Assembly (NCBI GenBank): GCA_015499995.1
Contig: JADNRV010000164.1
Span: forward strand, 49,659 to 113,658
Origin: Flammula alnicola
Taxonomy: Eukaryota; Basidiomycota; Agaricomycetes; Agaricales; Strophariaceae
Length of the DNA: 64,000 nucleotides
Direction: 5' to 3'
In this document: one piece after another, positions 11,829-22,700 of the stretch
How the letters are laid out: each line of letters opens with the position of its first letter
Position numbering within the stretch: the first letter of the stretch is position 1
The notes under the pieces: model-generated
What the model was told of the DNA's origin: nothing
The model's input: only the letters and a program-made list of their open reading frames with translations
Databases searched by the model: none
Program-made: the position numbers and the translations under genes

Positions 11829-13480
11829 TCACAAATGAGCCCGCAGAGGAGCCACGCGTTGAGTCTCCAGAGTCTCATGATCAGAGTCCAGTTCCTTCTG
11901 AATTAATGAATTGAGCATCGGCGACTTCTCCGCATTAAATAAAATCCCGGCTTCTCACCTTTCCCACTATGGCGCGGAGAGCGTTATGTACAGCGCGAGC
12001 AGCCGCCTCTGGCTCTGTTTGCACGAACTAAAAACGTATAAGGTACGACGTGTTAATGTTAAGCCGGAGAGAAGTGCCTACCATGTGGCCACCTCTTTTC
12101 AGTGTTTGGACGCTGTCAGCTTTACGACTGAACACAGGCTCCGGGAGCAATAACGAGTCTGAGATTGACTTGACGCTATTCATATGTCAGGACGAGGTCG
12201 TCAGGAGAGGAGAGAAAAAGAACACGGCAAGAATCCACTTCTTACTTGAATTTATCGAGCGTAGCGAAAATCATGTGGACTTGCTTTTCGCTCCTGTATA
12301 GCGACTTGAGGATGTTGTAGGAGCGAGGGTATAGTTCGATTGTCCGTGTCATGGCCTTCAGTGTATATGTTACTGTGACGAACAAAGGGAGCGGTTCAGG
12401 AATAGATACATACAGATTCGTAAGCCCTGCTACATGCGAGGGTGACGCCGTTGAACGTAAATGGGTCAGGAAGTTTAGCTGCGGGGTGTACACGAAGTCC
12501 CTTTTCCTAGAGGGCATTCAGATAAGTAACTCCAGGTCCATGAATGTAATATTCACGTACCACGTATGCGTCCATTACTCGTGGATGCCAATATCGTGAA
12601 CCCTCCTGAGCCTCTAGTGCTTTGCGGGCAGTTTTCCTGTCCCGCCATGTATCCTGCCTTGTCCACGTATATTGTGTGATAATGCGCTCCATGTGGCATC
12701 TTGCCGTTGCATCTTCAAGTCGGGCGATGGCTGGATCTAGCAGGATGAACGAAGAAAAGAGAGTAGGCTGCAACTCGTGCAGTAAGACACTGCGAACTGT
12801 TTTCAGTGATATGCGCAATGAAGCTAATTGTTGCTTGAGGTACTGACACGGTGCTTCCCCCACTACTGTGGCCCACCGCGACCAAGTTTCTTTCGGAAAA
12901 GTTGGTTCCGTCTGGACGGGAATTCAGGAATGCAAGCATGGCTCGAGGGTATTCCCAGCCATTCCCTACAGCCAGAACCGCAAGCTCAGATAATTATGCG
13001 CTCAGAGGATGTCTAAAACACACAGTTTCTGCCTGGATAATGAACAGCGATGTCTGCTTCGTTCAGAACCGCACTTTCTCCGTGGTTCGGGCATTCTAAA
13101 CAGTGATAATTCAGCAATGCTATAGACTGCTAGGCATGCCGGAAGTACTCACCGATTGACCATGCCTCCTTGATAGGTAGCGACTGTTCACCTCCGGCAT
13201 CTGTCAAATCGAATAGGAAAGATAGCAAAGTACTCCAGGTCTCCTAGGCGGTTTGGGCATGCGGTGAGTGCGACGATACTAGAGCGCGTGGGAGAAGATC
13301 CTTCGTTGGAGTACCTACCTTGTGCATGGCATTGCCGTGAGCTAGGATGAGCGTTACGCCATCTGCAGCAGGCCGTTCTGGCGTGTATTTGACAGCTGTA
13401 ACCTGGAACTTGTAGGTGGGTCGTGCATCGTAAGCGTACGTGGAAGACTTCATGATAAAAGGTAGCGGGGGTGTAATCAC
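11829..13480 (-). CDS. Alpha/beta hydrolase
   Basis: A fungal alpha/beta-hydrolase-fold enzyme; its substrate cannot be told from sequence. About eight exons on the minus strand join in frame. MKSSTYAYDARPTYKF (start 13480 or the internal Met at 13453) leads to the oxyanion-type LILAHGNAMHK, then ETWSTLLSFLFDLTDAGG, EAWSIECPNHGESAVLN, nucleophile elbow VGHSSGGS (plus-strand 12856-12875), cap helices LEAQEGSRYWHPRV, GVTLACSRAYES, and a final strand with LKRGGHMF, where His is the likely catalytic residue. It ends LRAHL, TGA at 11829-11831. All intron joins use GT-AG and keep the family pattern. One acceptor is uncertain (between CSRAYES and MTRTIELYP). No signal peptide is obvious, so it is probably cytosolic. 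Confidence 0.78.
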
Positions 13481-14926
13481 TTCGACCGTACATCGCGTTC
13501 GGGTTTATGTACGGAGATTAACCTAGTTTGGCTGCTGGACAAAACTGTGGGTGACATCGGAAGCGTTCGTGTGGTCATGGGTCTACCATCAAATAGTTTC
13601 GGCTCGGACTTCTGACATCAAGTTACAATTGCTAATTCAATTCTAGCAGTGGGGCCTAGCCTGCTGGCAGCCAGCTCGTCCCATCGTCTGTTAAGTGTCA
13701 GTCACCCTGTTAAAACCATCTTCAGCTGTTCGGAATTGGAGGAATGGCGACATAAATACCTCATTCTGTCCAATGTCCTCCTACCAGGAAGAAAATCGCG
13801 TGAATGCGTTGAGTTAAAAGTAGACGTCAGTGATGAGTTGGATTTACACAACGTCAAGATCATGAGAAGGAAGGGAACGCTACTGGAACGCTCCAGTCCG
13901 GCTGCCGAAAGATCACAATCTGATGTGCGTCAACTTCGGCCCATTTAGGTGCCGTACCCGCCTGCCAAGCGAGGCACAATCAAGTGTTTCCTTCCTATGA
14001 ATCCGAGGCAAGTGGATTTCAGGTGGATATGTACAGTATGTGTCTTCGAAAACCTTCAATTCAAGAGGTTGTGGCTCAAAGCACTCAAGATTTACCCTAG
14101 CTCTTATATGAATGTATGTAGATCTCTATGCAGACTTGACCACTTCCTAGAGGAATCCAGTGAGGGCGCTTATAATTACTACATAATTCTATGTGGCACC
14201 GAAGTCAGATCTGTTATACTTAGTCTGGGACAAGTGTGGGATGTATTTTGCATACCTATCGAAGATTTAAGAAGCATAAATCTCATTGTCGTGCATTTCA
14301 TGTAAATACTAAAAACATACTGTGATAATTTATAAATGCTATATTGATTATCTATTCCTCGAGAATGAGAGAGTCTGGTTGCGGAGATGCTCACTCGAAT
14401 TTCTTATATTGGAAAGGAGGAAGAGATTTGGCTATCATATCATAAATAGAGTCTTACATAGGTTTCTTCCGTGAGGGTGCTATTGTTTTGAATTTTTGAA
14501 ATACGCCACAATTGCCATGTTTTGATTGGACCCAACAAGTATCAGTAGGGCTCCTCCAACGTCAAACGTCTCGAACTCCAGACAAGTACTTACTTCTGAC
14601 CAGGAGCCCAGTATATGATATCACAAGCTGTATTCCGGCTCACGGTAAGCATATTCTATAAAAGCAGTCACGGATATTTGAAAGAGTTTCTTCGACTAAA
14701 AAAACTCGGCACTTTGTCAATAGCATGTGTTACTGCTGAGTATAAGACTATAAGTACTGTACCGGGTACCCTGTTCTAGGTGTCCATGCCAAATCCCAAT
14801 ACGGCCACAATATGACTACGCTTCGACTCGAGCGTGCTCCTAACAGCACCTCCACCGACCCATGGTCCGTGCGCATTCGTCTTGCTATATAAACCTCTCC
14901 CTTCCAAATGAACACCTCATACTTAC
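13481..14926. other. Intergenic, about 1.4 kb, no convincing gene
   Basis: Contains a 99-codon frame at 13649-13948 and a 118-codon frame at 13949-14305, but neither shows a recognisable motif, good codon context or splice support. The 5' flank of the hydrolase is included. Composition becomes AT-rich around 14280-14500. Confidence 0.35.
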
Positions 14927-15091
14927 CTTGATGGCATAAGCCCCTTCCCGTACCTGGGTTTGTGGGCCGTGAAAACGCTCCATAGCACGGCGACCTTGTC
15001 CCCAGAGAGTTTCTGCGGCTTGTGTGGGCTCAGGCTCATGCACCGTCGCAATATTTCCCTGTCCTGCATCGGCCACTCTGGCTGAGCAGGC
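14927..15091 (-). pseudogene. Exon-like fragment of unknown protein
   Basis: On the minus strand an open exon reads ..GQGNIATVHEPEP, TLWGQGRRAMERFHG, VREGAYAIK and then a perfect donor GTAAGT (plus-strand 14921-14926). The reading frame looks protein-like, but upstream it runs into AT-rich DNA with a telomere-like motif and no start codon in good context. I do not recognise the family. It may be the remnant of a small gene cut by the edge of the inverted repeat. Confidence 0.3.
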
Positions 15092-15113
15092 TTTTTTTCC
15101 GTCTTTACGCCGT

Positions 15114-15126
15114 CCTAACCCTAACC
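15114..15126. repeat. Interstitial telomere-like CCTAACCCTAACC
   Basis: Two tandem units of the CCCTAA/TTAGGG fungal telomere repeat occur about 320 bp outside the outer edge of the left inverted-repeat arm. Two units can be chance, or a footprint of break repair. Confidence 0.35.
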
Positions 15127-15471
15127 TTAGGATTAAGAAATTAGGTGGTATAAATTTAATATTGGTATAAAATGGGAGAACCGTATAAAATAAAAGGCTT
15201 TTTATTGTTGGAAGAGGCTCCGAGTCCGGCCCGGCAACTCGCAGAATTGAAAGCCCAATCGCGATCACCAGTTGAACTTGTCCTGCACTCATCGGAACTT
15301 GTCGTCACTGGCACTTCCAGTCTCATTTACTTCCTTCTAGTGCTTGTCATATCCCCCACGAGCTCATGTTATACGAAACGAATGGAAAAAGGTCGAAACC
15401 TTTCCTAAGAAAAGGTATGTAGGGATGTTATTCGCCTTTCAGAAGATTTCCTTCGACTCTTTCTTTTTCTG

Positions 15472-15867
15472 TTTTGTTTAGGACATTTCAGATATTCGCG
15501 AAACGCGTCCCTTGGACTTCTCAATAATAGAACTTCTATTCTCGGGTTTTCATATCTCCTTGAACTAGTCCAGGATGTCTTAAACTGGGTCATCGATCAG
15601 ATTGTCGGCGTACCCTGCTCCAACGTTTTTTACTCCCTGCGTGCAAGAGCCTTGCAGACCACGTTGTACGGTCAGAGACGTGCATGCATCAAGTTCACAA
15701 TTGATGGCATCGCTTATCCATGGATTATCTGCGACGTATACTTAAGAACATTTGAGCTGTCATTCGACAGAGCAACATTTTGCGATCGTCCGAAAGTTGT
15801 TCCGAGGTACTATGGGAAGCAAACCAAAAGGCAAGGGCATGTTTCACCAATGATTGAAGCTTATTGA
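15472..15867 (+). CDS. Conserved unknown ORF, left-arm copy (5' end unclear)
   Basis: An open frame of about 131 codons follows a pyrimidine-rich TTTTGTTTAG acceptor-like site. It reads FCLGHFRYSRNASLGLLNN, LELVQDVLNWVIDQIVGVP, IDGIAYPWIICDVYLRTFE and ends SPMIEAY. The right arm has the same frame (30453-30692, minus) with mostly synonymous-looking or conservative changes, which suggests past selection on a protein. There is no ATG in frame at the left edge, so an upstream exon or truncation is implied. No family is recognised; the LVQDVLNWVIDQI stretch looks amphipathic or hydrophobic. Confidence 0.4.
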   Translation, partial: FCLGHFRYSRNASLGLLNNRTSILGFSYLLELVQDVLNWVIDQIVGVPCSNVFYSLRARALQTTLYGQRRACIKFTIDGIAYPWIICDVYLRTFELSFDRATFCDRPKVVPRYYGKQTKRQGHVSPMIEAY

Positions 15868-16412
15868 AGCATCAACGATTGATTCACTATCTTGCCATAG
15901 ATATTTCTTCTGGATAGTGAAACGATATTACTGCGCATAGCCGGTGTCACCCAGGACTTCGCCTGATTGGCCACAATGATAGCCTACGAAAACTCGTTGA
16001 AAGCACGACCATTCGAGATGCACTCGATCTCCTCATGACTCCAGATTGTGAGGTGTGTTCGCCTCATTGTGATTCGATCATAAATCCTGTCTGCGGAGCA
16101 TTCTTCAGCCAATTAGATTCGTAGCGCTTCACGCTTAGGCGCCCACTAGAACATTTATGGTATTGATTTCATTCTCTGAGGAGGCCACATTGAGCTGATG
16201 ATCTATCTTAGCGGTCCCTCGATGTATTCTTGCGATTTCGCTCACGCAATTTCGGGCTCTGCATTGCACGATCATGACATGTCCAATGAACTTCATCGCC
16301 ATGCCGCAAACATCCACCTTTACTCAGCTGTGCAATGACACGTTTTCACGTTATCTCTTGATCAGCAACATTCTGCCTGTCGCTTCGAAGTCGACAAAGC
16401 GAGGAATTAGTG

Positions 16413-16420
16413 TATAAATA
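16413..16420 (+). promoter_or_regulatory. TATA box of left TPR gene
   Basis: TATAAATA lies about 210 bp upstream of the ATG at 16629 and is conserved in the right arm (29699-29706, minus). A probable 5' UTR intron (GTAAGT near 16504 to TTCTAG near 16600) lies between. Confidence 0.5.
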
Positions 16421-16628
16421 ACTTGACCTGCTGAGTCGATTGACCTCCCCGCTCAAGAATCTCCTCCGCCTTCTCCACACTGAACGCAAAGCCCACCGAC
16501 CTAAGGTAAGTTGTTTGTCTCAGGCCTCTTGTTGGATTCCTTGATGCAATCGACCTCTAATCCAGCTGTGGACGGCCGAACGGTTTCAATTCTAATTCTA
16601 GATATTTCCTCGGGTCACATTCGACAAG

Positions 16629-17603
16629 ATGGGCGGAGTGATAGGGAGTCTGAAGGGTTTCATACGCAAAATTCTCGATTTCTTCTGGCCTCCTGATCCT
16701 TCGGACGCGCCCTACAACGAAGCCAAGGCCGCATATGCGCAGTACCATACATCACGCCAAATATTAGACCTTGATATTTCCCTGAAGAACTTCCAGTTGG
16801 CCCTTGACTTGCGTCGAAAAAACAACCACGAGAACCTCGCAGCCACCCTTATTAACTATGCAGTCGCTCTCTGGGCACACTCTGAACAATGTGGTCGGCC
16901 AAGGGATGAATTGGAGAGGGTAATCAAGCTGTACGAAGAGGCCAGAAACCTCTGGGCAAACGTCATGCCTCGGCCTTCTAGCTACCGTGTCCTTTTCGCC
17001 AATCTCGCGCAAGCATACCTCGATTCGTATCGCCTGACGAAATCCGCCGATGAATTTAAGCACATCCTCGTTCTTAACAAGGAACTCTCCGAGGACGCCA
17101 CTCTTCCCGAAAAACTCCGAAACGGCGCCCTCCTCGAGATGGGTATCGCGCGCTGGACACGCTGTGATCTGGAGAAGACGACCGATCAGTTGGACGACGG
17201 AATTCAGAATCTCAAGGCAGTTCTCACGTACGCTACCGCCCACGACGACGCTGTAACGCGCACAAAGTGCCTCGTCAACTTGGGCTCCGCACATCAAATT
17301 CGCCACCGGGAGGTTGGCAAGCAGTCGTCTGACGGTTCGGATTTGTTGGCTGCAATTCAGTACAACCAAGAGGCACTGGAAGAACTCGCTGCGGATGACC
17401 CCGTTCGTGGATCGTGTCTCTACAACTTGGCTATCCTGCTTGGCGAGAGATATGGGGTCAATAGGGAAGTGGCGGACTTGCAAGAGGCAGAGGGGCATGC
17501 ATTGGAGGCGCAGGAGCTAGTTCCTAGCGGAGAGCTTCACGAGAACATCGCGAAACTTCTTGAGGCCATACAGCAGCGACAGCTGCGAAAGGATTCATGG
17601 TGA
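16629..17603 (+). CDS. TPR-repeat protein, left-arm copy 1 (324 aa)
   Basis: Single-exon coding region, ATG at 16629 just after a likely 5' UTR intron. The protein has a short N-terminus (GFIRKILDFFWPPDPSDAPY) and then helical repeats of TPR type: EAKAAYAQYHTSRQILDLDI, LAATLINYAVALWA, DELERVIKLYEEARNLW, LFANLAQAYLDSY, LEMGIARWTRCDLEKTTDQL and CLYNLAILLGERYG. There are no catalytic motifs, signal peptide or membrane span, so a cytosolic protein-interaction scaffold is inferred. The spacing of its repeats resembles TPR arrays of basidiomycete NACHT and CHAT proteins, one of which lies at 33.5-38.7 kb, but it lacks any NTPase or protease domain. Most residues match the right-arm copy (28548-29492). 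The partner is unknown. Confidence 0.82.
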   Translation: MGGVIGSLKGFIRKILDFFWPPDPSDAPYNEAKAAYAQYHTSRQILDLDISLKNFQLALDLRRKNNHENLAATLINYAVALWAHSEQCGRPRDELERVIKLYEEARNLWANVMPRPSSYRVLFANLAQAYLDSYRLTKSADEFKHILVLNKELSEDATLPEKLRNGALLEMGIARWTRCDLEKTTDQLDDGIQNLKAVLTYATAHDDAVTRTKCLVNLGSAHQIRHREVGKQSSDGSDLLAAIQYNQEALEELAADDPVRGSCLYNLAILLGERYGVNREVADLQEAEGHALEAQELVPSGELHENIAKLLEAIQQRQLRKDSW

Positions 17604-18289
17604 GAGTAGTGCGCCTGGAATGGTTGGCCCCTTCAAGCGGTATATGTTCTTTTACTCTTCTCAATTCCTTCTGTCGGATTTCAGATTTCAGATTTCTTGT
17701 TGGTCTTTCAGTTCACTTCGCGGTTCCATTACTTCGATTTTTCTGATTTTCGCGTACCACTGCATACCAGTCTCAAACCAGTCTACATTACTTTGACATC
17801 TTCCCTTTCAAAGTCGCCTAGTGCTTTCGCCTATACACATCAGACAATTAAATTCTAGCATTGAATTCAGTTCTTGAGAGGTTGCGTTGTGTTCATGATC
17901 CGTTGGTGTCGAAAGAGTGCGCAACCCTCTCGTGCAGAGCTACTTGAATCTCATTGGCCAGAGTCAACGGCATCACCCGGGCTGCAATCCTCCTCGAGGC
18001 TTGCACTGACACGTTTTTGATAAATGTTCCTTATGACCATCCCAGCCATTGTTATTACAGTGAAGCCCTTTGGGATTCCGAGTGGCACCATGTAAAAGCA
18101 TATATAGGAACATGGGTGGCACACTAGGTTTCCCTTTCTTCAAACTTATGAACCTCGCGAGTCGAAGGTATGTTGTTTGTTGAGTCTTGGACTGCCAATG
18201 TCTTGCGCGTCTTCCCTAGTTTATCTTTTAATGATGCTAACAAAAGCTTGCGCAATCCCTAGGTGAATTCTGGATATACTTCCAAAGAG
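17604..18289. other. Intergenic; end of matched block and promoter of second TPR gene
   Basis: Matching to the right arm continues to about 17745 and then stops. From there on the left arm is unique. A TATATAGG motif at 18101-18108 and a probable 5' UTR intron (GTATGT near 18170 to CCCTAG near 18261) precede the second TPR gene. Confidence 0.5.
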
Positions 18290-19252
18290 ATGCCACTGCC
18301 GACAGTCAAAGGTCTCATACGCCCCATTCTCCTTCTCACCAATCGCTCTGAAGTATTCCACAACGAAGCCAAGATTGCACACATACAGTATCAATCGTCA
18401 GGTCAGGCCCAATACCTTGAAACTGCGCTTGAGAAGTACGAGTCCGCTCTGACCTCGAATCGGTCAAAGAACCGTGCGCAACGCGCATCCGTCCTCTCTG
18501 ACTATGCATTTGCGCTCTGGACACGGTATCAGCGGCTCGGGCAGCCAGAGGACCTGAACAGGATGATCGTGATGCAAGAAGAGGCCTTGGAACTCTGGGA
18601 TGAAGTGAACACGATGCCTGAGGGCTACCCGCTCCTTATCCTCATGCTCGGGAATGCGTACCTTGCATCGTACCGGTCGACGAGGTCTGCGGTGGCATTT
18701 GGGAAGGTCTTCGCGTTCTATAAGCGTGTTTCTGAAGGCGACGAAGACGACCTCCGGAACCAGGCCCTCCTCGGGATGGGCATCGCGCTTTGGACGCGCT
18801 GCGATCTGGAGCAGACGAGCGAGCGGTTGGACGACGCCATCGCCAATCTCGAGGCAGTGCTCAAGTTCACCGCCAACAAGATGGGCTATGATACTATGCG
18901 CGCGAGGTGTCTGATCCATTTGTCCAGTGCATATAGGCTGAAATACATGGAGTCAGGCCTTCTCGTTAAGGACTTGTCGAGGGCTATTCAGTACGGATAC
19001 ACTCACCTCCTAGTGCCCGTGGAGATGAAACCACCCCTACGCGGAGAGCGGCTGTATAGTCTGGCTCGCCTGCTTCTGGAGAGGTATGACAGAACACGAG
19101 ATGTGTCTGATTTGGAAGAGGTAGAGAGGCTTGCGTTGGAGGTACATGCGCTGGACGTCGAAAGCGAAGGATTTTATGATTCTATTGTGGAGCTTCAGCA
19201 GGCGGTTCATCACCGACGCGGAGCGCGCCAGAAAAGAAAATGCCCCAATTGA
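18290..19252 (+). CDS. TPR-repeat protein, paralog 2 (left arm only)
   Basis: Start ATG at 18290 (MPLPTVKGLIRPILLL); an in-frame GTG 27 nt upstream is not needed. The protein of about 320 residues aligns along its length with the other two TPR genes (NEAKIAHIQYQSSGQ, VLSDYAFALWTRYQRLGQPE, LGMGIALWTRCDLEQTSERL, RLYSLARLLLERYDRTRD) but is much more diverged from them than they are from each other. It ends in a basic tail HHRRGARQKRKCPN. It lies in the block absent from the right arm. It is probably an older tandem paralog that was lost from, or never present in, the right arm. Function unknown; scaffold role inferred. Confidence 0.8.
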   Translation: MPLPTVKGLIRPILLLTNRSEVFHNEAKIAHIQYQSSGQAQYLETALEKYESALTSNRSKNRAQRASVLSDYAFALWTRYQRLGQPEDLNRMIVMQEEALELWDEVNTMPEGYPLLILMLGNAYLASYRSTRSAVAFGKVFAFYKRVSEGDEDDLRNQALLGMGIALWTRCDLEQTSERLDDAIANLEAVLKFTANKMGYDTMRARCLIHLSSAYRLKYMESGLLVKDLSRAIQYGYTHLLVPVEMKPPLRGERLYSLARLLLERYDRTRDVSDLEEVERLALEVHALDVESEGFYDSIVELQQAVHHRRGARQKRKCPN

Positions 19253-20149
19253 CGATTCTGCGTCATATGAGTAGATAGATGCTCGCGATGAGCGACTTCT
19301 CCATCTGGATGGGATATATTATATATGCACTATTTTATTTTATTATCTACAGATGTTCTTCCTTTGCATGAAGGTTCTTTATGTAGAGTTGTCAAAAATA
19401 AAGTAGCAACACGACAAATATCCGACCAAAAAAAACTCGAGATTCGACCTGAGGCTAACAATAAAAAAGTTCCGAGCATTCGAAGAATTCTGCAGCAGAA
19501 ATTCCTGCTTCGGAAAAACATGCTTCTAAGACGGGCTCTTCTCCATGCCTTAGTTGATCCATGGAGCAAAATGCGCTCTAACGCAGGACAATCCAGGTCT
19601 TCGCAAGGTCTTCGCGGATATACTGAGTCCTCGCTCTGGTCTCTCAGGCCTATGCCCAGATGGAGGGGGATGCCGACTTCCTTGATATTCGGACAGGTTG
19701 GAAGGACGGATTTTGCGTCGAAGGTGTTAAGACGGTTCAATCCGAGGAAAGGGTGACGGTTGGATCGAGGAATTCAAGGACTTTGGTCTGGCGCCCGTGT
19801 GCCGCTGAGATGCGCTGTGCCATGGAATACACACCGCCCATGGAGAGATGGGTCAAATAGGGGAGAGAATGTTGCCCCCTGGGAGAAACGATCCCTGCCT
19901 TCGAGCTCAAAGCGCAGTGTCATGAGCGAGGAGAAATTGTAACTGGCTGGAGTGTGCGACAGGTTCAAACTTCAATGAGCTCGAGAGCCTTAGCGGTCCA
20001 GACAACGTCCTATTTAGACCGAGGATGAGGACGATGGTTCAACGCGCCGTGCGGTATTGGAGGTCGACACAGATCCTTTTAAATGGAGGAAATAGAGCCT
20101 GCAGCAATGATGCTGCTGGGTCATTCAGAGCGACCGTCGACATCCAAGC
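19253..20149. other. Left-arm sequence largely absent from right arm
   Basis: Only 19400-19460 matches the right arm (28325-28400, inverted). The rest, about 19470-20150, is replaced by about 150 bp there. Open frames here overlap on both strands and show no motif. Confidence 0.4.
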
Positions 20150-20224
20150 ATGCCGTTTCGAGAGAGCACAGGTCTATTCTTTTTTGACTCCTTCCTCCTT
20201 GGGCAGTTGTTGGTTCCAGAGGTA

Positions 20225-20720
20225 TGCCAGCCCAAGGTGCCAACGACGACGACGACAGAAGTCTTGCAGCTCATAGAGGAAGTATGCGAAGATTGAGAGC
20301 TATCGACGGGCTTGCCGCAATAGGTCAACTGTGAGCACTGAGTCATATGAGCCGTTCTTTCGTCGGCCGTCGTCGCGTGAACCCTTGCACCCTGAGGATA
20401 CGCAGGCTCCCCCTCGCAATGGCCACCACTCCTGATCAACCGCGAACCCCCAGCTAATCTACTATGTACGCTACATACGCCTATCGACAGTCGTTGGTTT
20501 GATAATCCCACGCGACCGGGGTAACTAGGACGACGACGACGACAGATGCTCAAAGAGGACTTAGTATGCGAAGGCGAGAGCCATCGACGGGCTTGCCCGC
20601 AATAGGTCGGCTGTGAGCACTGAATCGTATGAGCGGTTCTGTCGTCAATCGTCGTCGCAAACCCTTGCATCCCAACATCCAGGATGCGCAGGCCCCCCAG
20701 GCGAGGAACGTCTCGCGCCG
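20225..20720. repeat. Tandem duplication (unit about 290 bp), left arm
   Basis: The sequence starting CGACGACGACGACAGAAG near 20246 and running through GAGCACTGAGTC, GTCGTCGCG and CGCAGGC recurs, diverged, starting near 20525 (GACGACGACAGATGC, GAGCACTGAATC). The same duplicated pair exists in the right arm (27660-27815 and 27940-28110), so this duplication predates formation of the inverted repeat. Confidence 0.65.
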
Positions 20721-20897
20721 CCAACTGCCAGTGGCCTACTACGGTCTACCGACATCTACAGTAACCCGTCTCCAATGAGTTTTTGCACGCCTTTGGCAGT
20801 TTGGTATGGCGTGGATGGCGTGGACAACCCCAGCGGCGACGGAAGTCATCAGAGCCATGGCAATAGCGATAGGTACTGGGTCGAAGGGTAGTGGTGT

Positions 20898-21104
20898 TTA
20901 TCTTTGAAGTTGCCGCAGCAAAATCATGGAAGATCGACGTGCCCCACATTGGGTCACCCTATCGCTATGCATGGCTCTTTCGAGGTGTCGAGTTGCGGGA
21001 GAGAAGAGATCTGAGAGACGGAGGGCGCTGAAGATGCAGCGTGAGTCGTGAAGGAGAGCATAGGTAAATAATAAATACCGAGACAGCGTCAGCCTCCGGC
21101 CCAT
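20898..21104 (-). CDS. Conserved unknown ORF B, left copy
   Basis: A 68-codon frame, MGRRLTLSRYLLF.. to ..MILLRQLQR, is matched in the same phase by 27244-27450 on the right arm, including AMHSDRVTQCGARRSSM. Both ends coincide in the two copies. It lies downstream of a shared TATA promoter and may be one exon of a larger transcript. No family is recognised. Conservation of the frame could simply reflect overall DNA similarity. Confidence 0.3.
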   Translation of the reverse strand: MGRRLTLSRYLLFTYALLHDSRCIFSALRLSDLFSPATRHLERAMHSDRVTQCGARRSSMILLRQLQR

Positions 21105-21315
21105 AAGCAGTTGCTATGAGAGATGAGCCCGGCTATGCCGTTGTCGAGCGTCCGAGGAGAAATGAACAGGATGCAAGATAATAGCTGGTGGTCCAAGGCG
21201 AGAAATGAGAGCTCAACAGCTCGAAACCCAGTTGAAAGGTGGCGACATGTGTAGCGTTGACCGGCGAGTGGGTGTCTAATGGGTGGCGCGTTACCGGTTA
21301 GTGGCCAAGAAGAAA

Positions 21316-21546
21316 TTAATGACTCGACATGAAACATACCATATCGACGAGTAAATCGATTACTTGTTTGCAGTCGAGCACTCGAGTGGCAGCGACAGAT
21401 GGTACAGATCGACCATGGACAGAGACGAAGAGTCGAGACCTAAGTGAAATTTGAATATCACGAACGTATATATATGAAGGGCGTCGACGTACGAGAGGAA
21501 TATCGCCTAGGCGGGATGGCTGACGTTGACCGATAACGGCGAGCAC
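21316..21546 (-). CDS. Conserved unknown ORF A, left copy
   Basis: A 76-codon frame includes LGDIPLVRRRPSYIYV, LFVSVHGRSVPSV and ATRVLDCKQVIDLLVDM, then a GTATGT that could be a splice donor. In the right arm the second half is kept (26797-27036), but an indel changes the frame in the first half. It begins about 190 bp downstream of a TATAAAA (plus-strand TTTTATA at 21738-21744). A first exon of a spliced gene is possible. Function unknown. Confidence 0.35.
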   Translation of the reverse strand: MLAVIGQRQPSRLGDIPLVRRRPSYIYVRDIQISLRSRLFVSVHGRSVPSVAATRVLDCKQVIDLLVDMVCFMSSH

Positions 21547-21737
21547 CAGCCATGCGCATGTCGATGCGGTGGTAAAGATGAAGCTACAGCACCATACATA
21601 TCAAGATGATGCGCCAGCATAGAGCTCGTCGAGCGTAGTTAGTTTTAAAGTTCGGGTAAAGCGTATGAGACTTGAGAGAGAAGAAGTGGGAGATGGTGGT
21701 GGTTTGAGAGCAAGAGAGATGAGGAGGAAGGGGAGCC

Positions 21738-21744
21738 TTTTATA
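21738..21744 (-). promoter_or_regulatory. TATA box shared with right arm
   Basis: TATAAAA on the minus strand matches 26614-26620 on the plus strand of the right arm. In both copies it is followed by a CT-rich leader and the ORF A frame. Confidence 0.5.
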
Positions 21745-21959
21745 CGCCTGCGGAGTGGCTGACGACGATTCTAGAAGTATTTCATAATACCCGGCCAGCA
21801 GTCAGCCACTTTCAAAAACGACTGTGGCCGGAGGGCGATGTACGGTGTCGATACGATGCGGGTCGTGCGGCAGCCGAGATCTGCGGTCCGTTGTCTCCTT
21901 TCAAGTTTCTCCAGCGTCGCGGGCGTGGAAATCATTATCGATTAGACTGATGGGGCTGA

Positions 21960-22229
21960 ATGTCGTTCGAGTTGATCATGCCTGGAGGCATCGCGCGGTT
22001 TCCCCCACGGCTGAACCACTCCATGTCTCTGGCAAAAATACAGCCTGGAAAGTCTCTAGGGAGACATGGCGTTGCTGGAGGCTGGAGCTGCTCTTCCAAC
22101 GCGCTATGGAACAATGAAACTTTGGGCATGCATGAGGCCTTTCAACTTGTTGAAGTCTCGCAATGGCTGCCTGTGAGTGGGTACGTCAGAGCAATTGAGC
22201 TGCAAAAGAGTACGGGCACTTACATATGA
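21960..22229 (+). CDS. Unknown ORF C, left copy
   Basis: The frame MSFELIMPGGI.., SLAKIQPGKSLG, QWLPVSGYVRAIELQKSTG is repeated in the right arm on the opposite strand (26028-26276). A following open stretch (LCHDWLEDESQEEYMHVQVD, 22340-22400) also has counterparts in the right arm, and the more distant copy at 38.9-39.9 kb shares the tryptophan-rich part. This suggests a small multi-exon gene family. No known domain is recognised. Confidence 0.4.
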   Translation: MSFELIMPGGIARFPPRLNHSMSLAKIQPGKSLGRHGVAGGWSCSSNALWNNETLGMHEAFQLVEVSQWLPVSGYVRAIELQKSTGTYI

Positions 22230-22700
22230 CGCGAGAGGAGATTAGACCAAGGCAAAGCTCGAGGCAGGAGAGACCTGCATCATCTGCCACGCAGCATCCC
22301 GTTATTAAGTTGATTAGGTATTACGGGAGACGGGCGGGGTTGTGTCATGATTGGCTGGAAGACGAGTCACAAGAAGAGTATATGCATGTCCAGGTCGATG
22401 GCGCCAAGTCGATGCCGGTGTTGACGTCGACGTTGGGGCTGATGCGCTGGATAGCGTTGTCACTGAGCTGGGCACGTTCATGGGATGAGCACGCCCGCCT
22501 CCCTCCTTTTTCCGGGACCGTACTTCACTGCCAGCATTAAATTTATTCCAGCGTCGTTCATCTTCATTCAAAGATATGTACCCACTGTTTCCGGTATCCT
22601 GTCGAGCGGGCGCCTCGATTACCTTGGGCTTCTGGTCGACGAGATGGTTGCTCAGATGAAGGGGTTGTGCATCGATGGATATTACAAAGTCGAGGTCTAG

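Larger units (their letters stand above)
15440..22700. repeat. Left arm of large inverted repeat
   Basis: This segment matches the reverse complement of about 25567-30715. Blocks seen by eye are 15440-17745 with 28424-30715 (unknown ORF, TPR gene); 19400-19460 with 28325-28400; and 20150-22700 with 25567-28180 (tandem duplication, two conserved ORFs, TATA promoter, the MPGGI ORF). The arm is interrupted relative to the other by an extra block at about 17746-19400 carrying a second TPR gene, and by extra sequence at about 19470-20150. The arms differ by many substitutions and small indels, so the duplication is not recent. Confidence 0.88.

Noticed and set aside
13649..14305. Two adjacent plus-strand frames of 99 and 118 codons
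   Set aside because: No motif, no introns, no counterpart elsewhere in the window.
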